DNA of 14,073 bases from an uncultured Sutterella sp. (GTDB taxonomy: Bacteria > Pseudomonadota > Gammaproteobacteria > Burkholderiales > Burkholderiaceae_F). The stretch is taken from contig CABUOH010000012.1 of the NCBI GenBank assembly GCA_902493085.1, positions 1 through 14,073 on the forward strand, given 5' to 3'. Both the position numbers and the translations under genes were made by a program. This document shows, one piece after another, positions 6,651 through 13,186 of this stretch. A model generated the notes under the pieces. That model had not been told where the DNA came from, searched no databases, and worked only from the letters and a program-made list of their open reading frames with translations. How positions within the stretch are numbered: position 1 is the stretch's first letter; the number at the start of each line of letters is the position of its first letter.

Positions 6651-7880
6651 ATGTCAGTCAATTCTGAGTTGAAGACCGTTCTTGACGCATTTGATGATCC
6701 AAGGCTTCTTGTGAGGTCTGACTATACGGTGGCTTATGCCAATCGTGCGTTCGTGAAGCGTTATGGCCGGCAGGACTTTGCCGGCAGAAGCTGCTTTGAG
6801 CTGTTGTTTCACAAGTCGGCCTGCTGTGCAGATTGCGGTGAACGCTGTCCGCTTGAGACTTCGACCATTACGGGGGCGCCTGAAACGGTTTTGCGCAGAG
6901 AGCTGGGCCCTGCGGGCGTTCGTTATCTCGAACTCTGCAGCACGCCGCTCAAGGGGACGGATGGAAGGGCGGTCCTCTTTATGGAGTCGATCGTGGATCG
7001 GAGCGGGACTCGAGAGCCGCTGAACCTCAGAGGGGTGGTGGCAGAATCCTCCGCAGTCAAGACCGCCCTCGAGAAGATTTCGCTTGTCACCGCTCTCGAT
7101 GTGCCCGTGCTGTTCATCGGCCCTTCCGGAAGCGGCAAGCGGGAGTTCGCCAGACTGTTGCATGAAAATTCGCGTCGTGCCGCTCATTCTTTTCTCTGCG
7201 TTGACTGTCGCGGATTGACGCCTGCCAAGCTCAGTCGTGAGCTTCGGCTCACGGCTCCCTTCGGTCTTTCAGGGGGCACGCTTTATCTAAAGGCCATTGA
7301 GGAGTTGTCTTCCGACATGCAGGGGGCCGTGCTGCGCATGTTGGAGACGGGGAGCTGGGTTGATTCAGAGGGAAGCAGCTGCGAACGGGCAGACATCCGC
7401 CTCGTCTGCGGCACGCGGAAGTCGCTTCGGGAGTTGCTGGAGGCGGACGTTTTGCGGGAGGAGCTGTACTACAGACTATGCGTTTGTCCGATTCGCGTTC
7501 CCGGATTGGAGGAACGTGCGGAGGACTTGCCGGAGCTCGTGCGTCTGACACTTCAAAACCTCAAGGCGAAGGGGCTTGAACTCAGGCTTGCTTCCGGCGT
7601 TTGCGAGGCACTCTCCCGTCGTGTCTGGCGGGGCCATGTGCGCGAGCTGCAGGCCGTGCTGGAGCGCTGCGCCATCTTCAGTCGCGGGGAAGTCGTCGGC
7701 ATGGAGAAGCTCTTTGATGACGAGCCCATTGTGTCCGAGGAAGGAGAGGTCTCCGAAGAGGTGCGCCTGCGTGCTTTAATTAGAGACTGGAAGGGATCCA
7801 GAGCAGATCTTGCTGCGCACCTGGGCGTGAGCGAGCGCACCATTTACCGCTGGATCGAACGTTGTCGTCGGGAGAAATGA
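6651..7880 (+). CDS. PAS / AAA+ / Fis-type regulator lacking the sigma-54 activator motifs
   Basis: A 409-residue protein built like a sigma-54 enhancer-binding regulator. An N-terminal PAS domain (about 5-117) holds a cysteine cluster: Cys48, Cys58, Cys59, Cys62 and Cys66 (ACCADCGERCPLE). The AAA+ domain (about 128-345) has a Walker A-like GPSGSGKRE (157-165) and LREELYYRL, keeping the usual arginine region. The C-terminal Fis-type helix-turn-helix (about 378-408) reads RADLAAHLGVSERTIYRWIE. Two features are abnormal. The segment that should contain ESELFG...GAFTGA is shortened to SRELRLTAPFGLSGG with no GAFTGA loop. The Walker B GGTLFLDEI reads GGTLYLKAI, losing both acidic residues. Sigma-54 contact and ATP hydrolysis are therefore unlikely; as with TyrR, which also lacks GAFTGA, action at sigma-70 promoters is possible. 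It is divergent from cyd and overlaps the next gene by 4 bases. Confidence 0.85.
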   Translation: MSVNSELKTVLDAFDDPRLLVRSDYTVAYANRAFVKRYGRQDFAGRSCFELLFHKSACCADCGERCPLETSTITGAPETVLRRELGPAGVRYLELCSTPLKGTDGRAVLFMESIVDRSGTREPLNLRGVVAESSAVKTALEKISLVTALDVPVLFIGPSGSGKREFARLLHENSRRAAHSFLCVDCRGLTPAKLSRELRLTAPFGLSGGTLYLKAIEELSSDMQGAVLRMLETGSWVDSEGSSCERADIRLVCGTRKSLRELLEADVLREELYYRLCVCPIRVPGLEERAEDLPELVRLTLQNLKAKGLELRLASGVCEALSRRVWRGHVRELQAVLERCAIFSRGEVVGMEKLFDDEPIVSEEGEVSEEVRLRALIRDWKGSRADLAAHLGVSERTIYRWIERCRREK

Positions 7881-8797
7881 AAGTGGGATGTCCAACGGAG
7901 CTGCTGTTTGAACTGGTCGAAGGAGAAGAACGCCGAGAAGTGGCGCTCGCCGACGGAGCATTGAGTTATGCGTTGGCGGCTTGCCGAAATGCACGGTGTG
8001 CGGGGACGATCGTGCTCATTCATGGCGTAGCTTCCAATGCCAGTCGCTGGGAGGAGTTTACGGAGCAAACGCCGCTCCGCGACGGCTGGCGGATCATTCG
8101 TTTGGATCTGAGGGGGCACGGTGCGAGCGAGTCTCGTGTAAAGGGGACGTTGGAAGTCCATGCAGCCGATCTGATGCGCGTACTTGACGATGCGGCGGTT
8201 GAAAAGGCCGTGCTTGTCGGCCACAGCTTAGGGGCTCAAATTGCCATGCGCGCAGCCATGCTCTATCCGGAGCGCGTTTTAGGAATGGTGCTCATGGATC
8301 CGTTGGTGTCGTCCGCTCTGACGCCAACGGCTCTCGCTCATCGAAAGAAGTATCCGCTGCTTGTGACGGTGGAATTCTTTGCCCGCATGCTCAATGCGGT
8401 GGGAATTCGACGCCGCATGCCTCACTACAGTCTCAGAGCGCACGACCGAAAGGCGAGAGAGATGCTGGCTCGGGGAGGAGACGCTCTGCAGGCCTTCATC
8501 GATGAGTATTCGTCGCCGCTCAAGGATCTCGGCCATATTCATACGGCATGCTACATGCGTGACATACTTGAAGTCGGCAGGGAGACGCCGGATCTTTCCC
8601 AACTTGAGTTCCCGGTGCTTGTGATAGGCGCATCGTCGGGCACCTTCACTGATGAAAAACGCATGCGGGAGTGGGTCGGAGGCCTTCGGGACGGCACTTG
8701 GGCAGTCGTCAACTGCTACCACTGGCCTTTGACGGAATGTCCGGCGCAAGTCAGCCGAATCATTGAGAATTGGATTGGCAGAGAATTCGATCGTTGA
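7877..8797 (+). CDS. Alpha/beta hydrolase
   Basis: A 306-residue cytoplasmic alpha/beta-hydrolase-fold protein; no signal peptide is seen. The oxyanion-hole motif is LIHGVASNASRW (about 47-58), then DLRGHGASE (77-85), and the nucleophile elbow VGHSLGAQ with Ser117. A lid region lies in the middle, and a late YHWPLTE supplies the probable catalytic His. After the strand VLVIG, where the acid normally sits, the sequence is ASSGTFTDE without the expected early Asp. The acid may be the Asp of TDE or the Asp after strand 6 (LMDPLV). The substrate is unknown. ATG 7877 overlaps the regulator stop (ATGA), indicating translational coupling. GGAG sits only 2 bases upstream, so GTG 7883 and TTG 7862 are alternatives. 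The gene ends before a strong terminator. Confidence 0.85.
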   Translation: MKVGCPTELLFELVEGEERREVALADGALSYALAACRNARCAGTIVLIHGVASNASRWEEFTEQTPLRDGWRIIRLDLRGHGASESRVKGTLEVHAADLMRVLDDAAVEKAVLVGHSLGAQIAMRAAMLYPERVLGMVLMDPLVSSALTPTALAHRKKYPLLVTVEFFARMLNAVGIRRRMPHYSLRAHDRKAREMLARGGDALQAFIDEYSSPLKDLGHIHTACYMRDILEVGRETPDLSQLEFPVLVIGASSGTFTDEKRMREWVGGLRDGTWAVVNCYHWPLTECPAQVSRIIENWIGREFDR

Positions 8798-8818
8798 AAC
8801 GAGTTTCTGAAAACTGTA

Positions 8819-8850
8819 AAAAAGCCTGCGGCGCAGGCTGCAGGCTTTTT
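8819..8850. terminator. Rho-independent terminator with alternative hairpins
   Basis: AAAAAGCCTGC and GCAGGCTTTTT form a perfect 11-bp stem around a 10-base loop, ending in T5, 21 bases after the hydrolase stop. A second, exclusive hairpin, AGCCTGC-GGC-GCAGGCT (8823-8839), shares the left arm. The A and T tracts allow termination in both directions, so it would also end the minus-strand DUF1801 transcript. Confidence 0.85.
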
Positions 8851-8895
8851 GGCGTTCGATACAGGTCAATGGATCGGAGCGGATGTCTGGACGCT

Positions 8896-9372
8896 CTAGT
8901 CCTCTTCGCGGTTGATCGTGATGCGAACGATTGGCGGGGCGGCTTCAACGTCCTTCTCAGTCAGTCCCCAGAGAGCAACGAGATCGGCTTGGGACGGCAT
9001 TTCTTCGGCATTGGCCTTGCGGGCTCGACGGCAAACGAGGGAGGCACGGACAAGCTTTTCCACGACGTCGAGCGAAAGACAGTTCAAATCGGGGAATTCG
9101 ACGCGGCAATGCTCAAGGTCAATGTTCTTGATCTTGTCTTTGAAGTCTTTGACGACGTCTTGTTCAGCCAGGTAGAGAACAAGGGACTTTTCATGGGACT
9201 CGACGGCAAAGAGCGGGCCGTCGAGTTCATAAAATGCAAGTCCGAAACGCATGCTTTCACGAACGCCTCGGGCAGAGCGACGAATCATGCTGCAGACTCG
9301 CGCCATAGCAACGCGCCGGTCGTTGGGAAGGCTTTGCAGATAGCCTCCGACCGTCGTAGCGGCAGGAACCAT
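8896..9372 (-). CDS. DUF1801 (YdhG-like) domain protein
   Basis: A 158-residue soluble protein. The order TVGGYLQSLPNDRRVAMARV, CSMIRRSARGVRESMRFGLA, FYELDGPLFAVESHEKSLVLYL is that of the DUF1801/YdhG fold: an N-terminal helical pair, the E-S-M-R-F-G-x-A-x-Y turn, then beta strands. The fold resembles frataxin/IscU-like sheets, but the family has no agreed function. The C-terminal half (from about residue 90) is Cys- and Arg-containing (LVRASLVCRRARKANAEE) and looks less conserved. ATG 9372 is supported by CGGAGAGC about 5 bases upstream and by a sigma-70-like promoter just beyond it. It is probably monocistronic, with the terminator at 8819-8850 acting in its direction. Confidence 0.8.
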   Translation of the reverse strand: MVPAATTVGGYLQSLPNDRRVAMARVCSMIRRSARGVRESMRFGLAFYELDGPLFAVESHEKSLVLYLAEQDVVKDFKDKIKNIDLEHCRVEFPDLNCLSLDVVEKLVRASLVCRRARKANAEEMPSQADLVALWGLTEKDVEAAPPIVRITINREED

Positions 9373-9392
9373 GAATAGCTCTCCGATGAAAT

Positions 9393-9421
9393 TTTGTAGT
9401 AAAGACCTACAATTTTATCAA
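9393..9421 (-). promoter_or_regulatory. Sigma-70-type promoter of the DUF1801 gene
   Basis: On the minus strand TTGATA (9421-9416, 5/6 to consensus), a 17-base spacer, and TACAAA (9398-9393, 4/6). It lies about 20 bases before the start codon and directly upstream of the Shine-Dalgarno CGGAGAG, giving a short leader. Confidence 0.6.
9394..9412. promoter_or_regulatory. Operator-like dyad over the DUF1801 promoter
   Basis: TTGTAG-TAAAGAC-CTACAA is a perfect 6-bp inverted repeat with a 7-base spacer, embedded in AT-rich flanks. It covers the -10 hexamer and most of the spacer, where a bound repressor would block RNA polymerase. The cognate protein is not identifiable from the site. Confidence 0.5.
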
Positions 9422-9480
9422 AATTTGCCTTATCTAGGCCGAAAATCGGCACCAGAATGTAACCTGCCATGCTGAAGGCG

Positions 9481-10020
9481 TCAGCGCCAGAACGTATAGT
9501 CGGCCTCAAAGGGGCGAACGAGCCGCTGTCCTTGTTGAGACGCGGAGCATTTTGTGAGCGGCATCCCGCCTTTGGAATGAGTGCGCTCGACATAACGCAC
9601 GCCGGCGAAGGTACCCTTCTTCGGAGCAGTTGCCTTGAAAACGGCGTCGGCCAGATCTGCGGCGCTGTTGCGTGGTCCGTTCGTGAGGACGGACATCTTT
9701 AAAACAGTGCCGTCTAGGGCGGTGAGGCTCCAGTCGGCATTGAGCGTGCCCACAATGTCGTTGTTGCGGTAGAGGGCTCCTGATGGATGCAGGAAGCGCC
9801 AGTAGAACCCCTTCGCATCGTAGGTGCAGGCAAAATGCATGCGGCCGCGCACTGTTCGGGTTGAAATCTTCGTTGCGGATTCGATGGCGTCGCGCCAGTG
9901 GGAGGCGTTCCGGTCATCCGAGCTGAAAATGCCCGAGGACGTGAGAGAGGAGCAGCCGGCAAGGATTGCGGCGCAGGCGATGGCGGAGGCGGCGAGGAGA
10001 GGACGGAGAAAGGGAGGCAT
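9481..10020 (-). CDS. DUF3455 domain lipoprotein
   Basis: A 179-residue predicted lipoprotein. From ATG 10020 the start is MPPFLRPLLAASAIACAAIL followed by AGCSS: a hydrophobic signal with a lipobox (L-A-G-C, Cys23), so it should be lipidated and held in an envelope membrane. The mature part contains FACTYDAKGFYWRFLHPSG, GTLNADWSLTALDGT, and a C-terminal block VRYVERTHSKGGMPLTKC...ADYTFWR. These fit the DUF3455 family, whose function is unknown. The frame is open upstream to a TTG at 10107, but that lies at the likely transcription start and precedes the signal peptide. No clear Shine-Dalgarno is seen before ATG 10020. It is divergent from the por operon. Confidence 0.8.
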   Translation of the reverse strand: MPPFLRPLLAASAIACAAILAGCSSLTSSGIFSSDDRNASHWRDAIESATKISTRTVRGRMHFACTYDAKGFYWRFLHPSGALYRNNDIVGTLNADWSLTALDGTVLKMSVLTNGPRNSAADLADAVFKATAPKKGTFAGVRYVERTHSKGGMPLTKCSASQQGQRLVRPFEADYTFWR

Positions 10021-10110
10021 GACGGTCGAAAATGCTGTGATGGCGAATCGCGTTGGTCGAGGATTACCGTGAAAAGGAGAGGCGCCCCGGGCAGCAGACT
10101 TATACAATCA

Positions 10111-10139
10111 AACATAATAATGGTATGAATGAGTGTCAA
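10111..10139 (-). promoter_or_regulatory. Sigma-70-type promoter of the lipoprotein gene
   Basis: On the minus strand a perfect TTGACA (10139-10134), exactly 17 bases of spacer, and TATGTT (10116-10111, 4/6). Transcription would start near 10104, giving a leader of about 85 bases before ATG 10020. The start of transcription argues against the upstream TTG start at 10107. Confidence 0.65.
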
Positions 10140-10249
10140 CCTTGGTAGAGTTAACAGGTTTTGCTGATGACTCCAAAAGAGGCTTCGGACACAGGATCAG
10201 AACGGTCGCAACTTCACCAAGGAGATCTCGGTGCGGCCGTCATTTTTAC

Positions 10250-10256
10250 GGGGGGA
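10250..10256 (+). promoter_or_regulatory. Ribosome binding site deciding the porG start
   Basis: GGGGGGA ends 5 bases before GTG 10262. It supports this GTG over the distant in-frame ATG at 10133, which lies inside the divergent lipoprotein promoter. Confidence 0.6.
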
Positions 10257-10261
10257 CTGCA

Positions 10262-10840
10262 GTGTTCCAAATTCGCATTCACGGCCGCGGCGGACAAGGT
10301 GTTGTTACGGCTGCGGAGATGCTGGCTCTCGCCGGCTTCATGGAGGGCCATCATGCTCAGGCCTTTCCGAGCTTTGGCTCCGAACGCACGGGCGCGCCGG
10401 TTGTGGCCTTCGCACGCCTAGCCTCTTCCGAAATCCGTCTCAGGGAGCCCGTGCTTGAGCCTGACGTCGTGCTCGTGCAGGACAAGACGCTGCTTGAGAG
10501 CGTCGACGTTTTCAAGGGACTTCGCGACAACGGCTATGTGCTCATCAATTCGAGCGAGACGCCCGAAGCTCTCGGTTTGGAGGATTTGGAAAAACGTCTT
10601 CCTGAGGGTCACTTGTTGTGCGTGCCTGCCACTGCCTATGCCTTGGAAAAGATCGGCCGGCCCTTGCCCGGTGCGGCGATGCTTGCAGGCATGGCCGCCA
10701 TGACGGGCAGCATGAAGCTCGAAAGCGTCATTGCTGCCTATAACGAAAAGTTCTCGGGCCGCGTCGCCCAGGCCAACGCTGAAGTTGCGAAGCTGGCCTT
10801 TGATTCGGTCAAGTTGATGCTCGGAGGTGCTCATGCTTAA
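10262..10840 (+). CDS. porG: Pyruvate (2-oxoacid):acceptor oxidoreductase gamma subunit
   Basis: A 192-residue subunit of a multi-subunit 2-oxoacid oxidoreductase. It carries the family's opening IRIHGRGGQGVVTAAEMLA (residues 4-22), then FPSFGSERTGAPVVAF, PDVVLVQDKTLL and a C-terminal helical part. This domain packs against the alpha subunit and helps bind coenzyme A. The length fits free-standing PorG. GTG 10262 is preferred because the family homology begins immediately after it and a GGGGGGA site precedes it; an in-frame ATG at 10133 would add 43 residues of Arg-rich, non-family sequence. The gene heads the operon and overlaps porA by 8 bases. No convincing promoter could be assigned in the 120 bases upstream. 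Confidence 0.93.
   Translation: MFQIRIHGRGGQGVVTAAEMLALAGFMEGHHAQAFPSFGSERTGAPVVAFARLASSEIRLREPVLEPDVVLVQDKTLLESVDVFKGLRDNGYVLINSSETPEALGLEDLEKRLPEGHLLCVPATAYALEKIGRPLPGAAMLAGMAAMTGSMKLESVIAAYNEKFSGRVAQANAEVAKLAFDSVKLMLGGAHA
10823..10827 (+). promoter_or_regulatory. Ribosome binding site of porA inside porG
   Basis: GGAGG lies within the last codons of porG and ends 5 bases before ATG 10833. It fixes the porA start there, rather than at GTG 10827, which overlaps this element. Confidence 0.8.
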
Positions 10841-12098
10841 GCAGTTGGAAGGCAGTCAGGGCGTTGCCCAGGCGGTGGCGCTCTGCCGTCCGGAAGTTGT
10901 TTGTGCGTATCCGATTTCGCCGCAGACCCATATTGTTGAAGCGCTCGGAGCGCTCTGTCGCAAGGGGATCCTCAAGGATTGCGAGTACATCAACGTCGAG
11001 AGCGAGTTCGCGGCCATGTCGGTGGCGATCGGCGCTTCGGTCGCAGGGGCCCGCGCCTATACGGCCACAGCCTCACAGGGGCTGCTCTTCATGGTTGAGG
11101 CGGTCTACAACGCGTCCGGTCTCGGACTCCCGATCGTCATGACGGTCGCCAATCGTGCAATCGGTGCCCCGATCAATATTTGGAATGACCATTCGGACTC
11201 CATGAGCCAGCGCGACAGCGGCTGGATCCAGCTCTTTGCCGAGACTAATCAGGAAGCCGTTGACCTGCATATTCAGGCTTTCCGCCTAGCCGAGGAGCTG
11301 TCGCTTCCAGTCATGGTCTGCATGGACGGCTTTGTGCTTACGCACGCTTTCGAGCGCATGGACATCCCGTCTCAGGAGGAGGTCGATGCGTTTCTGCCGC
11401 CCTACGAGCCGCGCCAGGTTCTCGACCCCGATCATCCGTACTCTATCGGTGCCATGGTGGGGCCGGAGGCCTTTACGGAAGTACGATGGCTGGCGCACAA
11501 GCGCATGCTTGATGCACTGCCGGCCATTCAAAAGACGTCTGAGGAGTTTGCCGCGTGCTTCGGCCGCCGTTCGGGCGGCCTGCTCGGCACTTATTGCATG
11601 GAGGATGCAGAGGTCTGCGTGCTTGCCATGGGCTCCATTCTCGGCACGATCAAGGACACCGTGGATGAAATGCGCCAGGCGGGCGTCAAGATCGGAGTTT
11701 TGAGTCTGAAGAGCTATCGTCCGTTCCCGGATGAAGCTCTCCGTGAGGCCGTCAAGGGCGTTAAGACGCTTGTCGTGCTTGAACGAATGGTGAGTGCAGG
11801 CAGCGGAGGCGCGCTCTACCTTGATGTGCTCAAGGCTGTACGCCGCGAGCCGGTGGAGCTTCGAAGCGTCATTGCCGGCCTCGGAGGGCGCGCCGTCACG
11901 AAGTCAAGCCTGCGCAGTGTGTTCGACTCCGCCTGCAATGGCACGCTCCCCGATGAGACGGTGTTCCTGGATCTTGACAGGACGCTTGTCGAACATCAGC
12001 TGGCCAGAGAGGCCCAAAGTCGCCACACCGGTCCGGTGGCCGAATCGTTGAACCGCGAAGTAAATGAGCGAAAGGTGCTTCAGGGCGAGGAGATTTAA
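10833..12098 (+). CDS. porA: Pyruvate:acceptor oxidoreductase alpha subunit
   Basis: A 421-residue subunit providing the pyrimidine-binding half of the thiamine diphosphate site. Visible motifs: AYPISPQTHIVEALG (25-39), NVESEFAAMSVAIGA with the conserved catalytic-loop Glu, TATASQGLLFMVEA, and NIWNDHSDSMSQRDSGWIQL. MVCMDGFVLTHAFE, EEVDAFLPPYEP, VLAMGSILGTIKDTVDE and VIAGLGGRAVT follow. The IWNDH...DSGWIQ block and LPPY segment are typical of PorA (pyruvate) rather than 2-oxoglutarate or indolepyruvate enzymes, so pyruvate is the likeliest substrate; isovalerate-type substrates are not excluded. A tail of about 45 residues after the AGLGGR block extends past the core. Spacing is tight: 8 bases overlap with porG and 3 bases to porB. 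Confidence 0.95.
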   Translation: MLKQLEGSQGVAQAVALCRPEVVCAYPISPQTHIVEALGALCRKGILKDCEYINVESEFAAMSVAIGASVAGARAYTATASQGLLFMVEAVYNASGLGLPIVMTVANRAIGAPINIWNDHSDSMSQRDSGWIQLFAETNQEAVDLHIQAFRLAEELSLPVMVCMDGFVLTHAFERMDIPSQEEVDAFLPPYEPRQVLDPDHPYSIGAMVGPEAFTEVRWLAHKRMLDALPAIQKTSEEFAACFGRRSGGLLGTYCMEDAEVCVLAMGSILGTIKDTVDEMRQAGVKIGVLSLKSYRPFPDEALREAVKGVKTLVVLERMVSAGSGGALYLDVLKAVRREPVELRSVIAGLGGRAVTKSSLRSVFDSACNGTLPDETVFLDLDRTLVEHQLAREAQSRHTGPVAESLNREVNERKVLQGEEI

Positions 12099-12101
12099 AG
12101 A

Positions 12102-13160
12102 ATGAGTGAGGTCGTACACTTCTATCAAACGGGAACCTTTACCGTGGGCAATCGTCTTGTTGCGCCTGAAGAACGCTCGGGACAAGCTTCCATGGAGCGT
12201 TCCAATGCGCTCACTTCGGGTCACCGTGCCTGCCAGGGTTGCGGGGAGGCGCTTGGCGCCCGCTATGCCGTAGACGCTGCGCTTCGCGCTGTGAACGGCC
12301 GCTTGGCTGCCGCCAATGCCACGGGCTGCCTTGAGGTCTTTTCGACGCCTTATCCGGAAACGAGCTGGCAGCTCCCTTGGTTCCATTCTCTTTTTGGTAA
12401 TACTGCTGCTGTGGCAACCGGCATGGCTGCCGCCTTCAAGGTGAAGGCAAAAAAGAGCGGCGGCGCGGAAACCCGAGTAATTGCCATGGGCGGTGACGGC
12501 GGAACGACCGACATCGGCTTTGGTTGTCTTTCAGGCATGTTCGAGCGCAACGATGATGTGCTCTACATTTGCTACGACAATGAAGCCTATATGAATACCG
12601 GCGTTCAGCGTTCCTCCGCGACGCCTCCAGCAGCCCGTACGGCGACCACTCAGGTTGCCGGCGACGAGCCGGGCAATGCTTGGGGACAGGGCAAGGACGT
12701 GCCGCTCATTGCGATGGCGCATGGCATTCCCTATGTGGCAACGGCGACAGTGGCTGATCTGCGCGATCTGGAACGCAAGGTGACGAAGGCCATGAATATG
12801 CGCGGCGCCCGCTACATTCACATTCTCGTGCCTTGCCCGTTAGGCTGGGGGCACGGATCCGGCTTGACGGTGCAGATTGCACGCATGGCCCAACAAAGCG
12901 GCATATTCCCGGTGTTTGAAGCTGAGTATGGCGAAGTGACCGGGGTCAGCAAGATTCGCCGCAAACTTCCCGTGGAGCAGTATCTTAAACCGCAGAAGCG
13001 TTTCGCACATCTGTTCGGCAAGAACGCAGACCCGTCCGTCATCGCGCGCATTCAGGCCATGGCAGACCGCAACATTCAGAACTACGGTCTGATCGATGGG
13101 GACGAAACCGAGACGCATCCGACGGCGGTTCAGGGTGATGAGCGCGCTCATCACTTTTGA
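12102..13160 (+). CDS. porB: Pyruvate:acceptor oxidoreductase beta subunit
   Basis: A 352-residue subunit binding the diphosphate half of TPP and one [4Fe-4S] cluster. Cluster ligands are visible as Cys44 and Cys47 (HRACQGCGE), Cys76 (NATGCLEV) and the late Cys in VPCPLGWGHG. The TPP/Mg signature is GGDGGTTDIGFGCLSG followed by CYDNEAYMNTGVQRS. ATPPAARTATTQ and the C-terminal KPQKRFAHLF also fit PorB. About 35 residues precede the first cluster cysteine, starting MSEVVHFYQTGTFTVGNRL, which is longer than the N-terminus of archaeal PorB and may contact the electron-accepting partner (inference). Start ATG 12102 has GAGGAG upstream, 3 bases after the porA stop. Confidence 0.95.
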   Translation: MSEVVHFYQTGTFTVGNRLVAPEERSGQASMERSNALTSGHRACQGCGEALGARYAVDAALRAVNGRLAAANATGCLEVFSTPYPETSWQLPWFHSLFGNTAAVATGMAAAFKVKAKKSGGAETRVIAMGGDGGTTDIGFGCLSGMFERNDDVLYICYDNEAYMNTGVQRSSATPPAARTATTQVAGDEPGNAWGQGKDVPLIAMAHGIPYVATATVADLRDLERKVTKAMNMRGARYIHILVPCPLGWGHGSGLTVQIARMAQQSGIFPVFEAEYGEVTGVSKIRRKLPVEQYLKPQKRFAHLFGKNADPSVIARIQAMADRNIQNYGLIDGDETETHPTAVQGDERAHHF

Positions 13161-13186
13161 TGGAAAAGATTAGGAGATATCAGTGA
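13160..13186 (+). other. Eight-codon mini-ORF bridging porB and the flavoprotein gene
   Basis: ATG at 13160 overlaps the porB stop (TGATG) and the frame encodes MEKIRRYQ before a TGA at 13184-13186 that overlaps the next start (GTGA). It could carry terminating ribosomes to the weak GTG start. It may equally be chance, since a normal Shine-Dalgarno (AGGAGA) is present for the GTG. Confidence 0.25.

Noticed and set aside
9438..9450. GCCGA-AAA-TCGGC inverted repeat downstream of the lipoprotein gene as a terminator
   Set aside because: Only 5 bp of stem with a 3-base loop and no T-tract directly after it in the minus direction.
10138..10160. AACCT-N13-AGGTT inverted repeat near the por operon as an operator
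   Set aside because: Arms are only 5 bases, spacing is loose, and no matching promoter elements were found around it.
10133..10261. An upstream ATG 10133 start for porG adding 43 residues
   Set aside because: The extension has no family similarity, lies over the divergent promoter, and GTG 10262 has a ribosome site exactly where PorG homology begins.
10219..10458. A strong Shine-Dalgarno AAGGAG at 10219-10224 followed by GTG 10231, opening a 75-codon frame
   Set aside because: The frame is out of phase with porG, its product is Arg/Cys-rich and overlaps porG. It may be a leader, but nothing else supports it.
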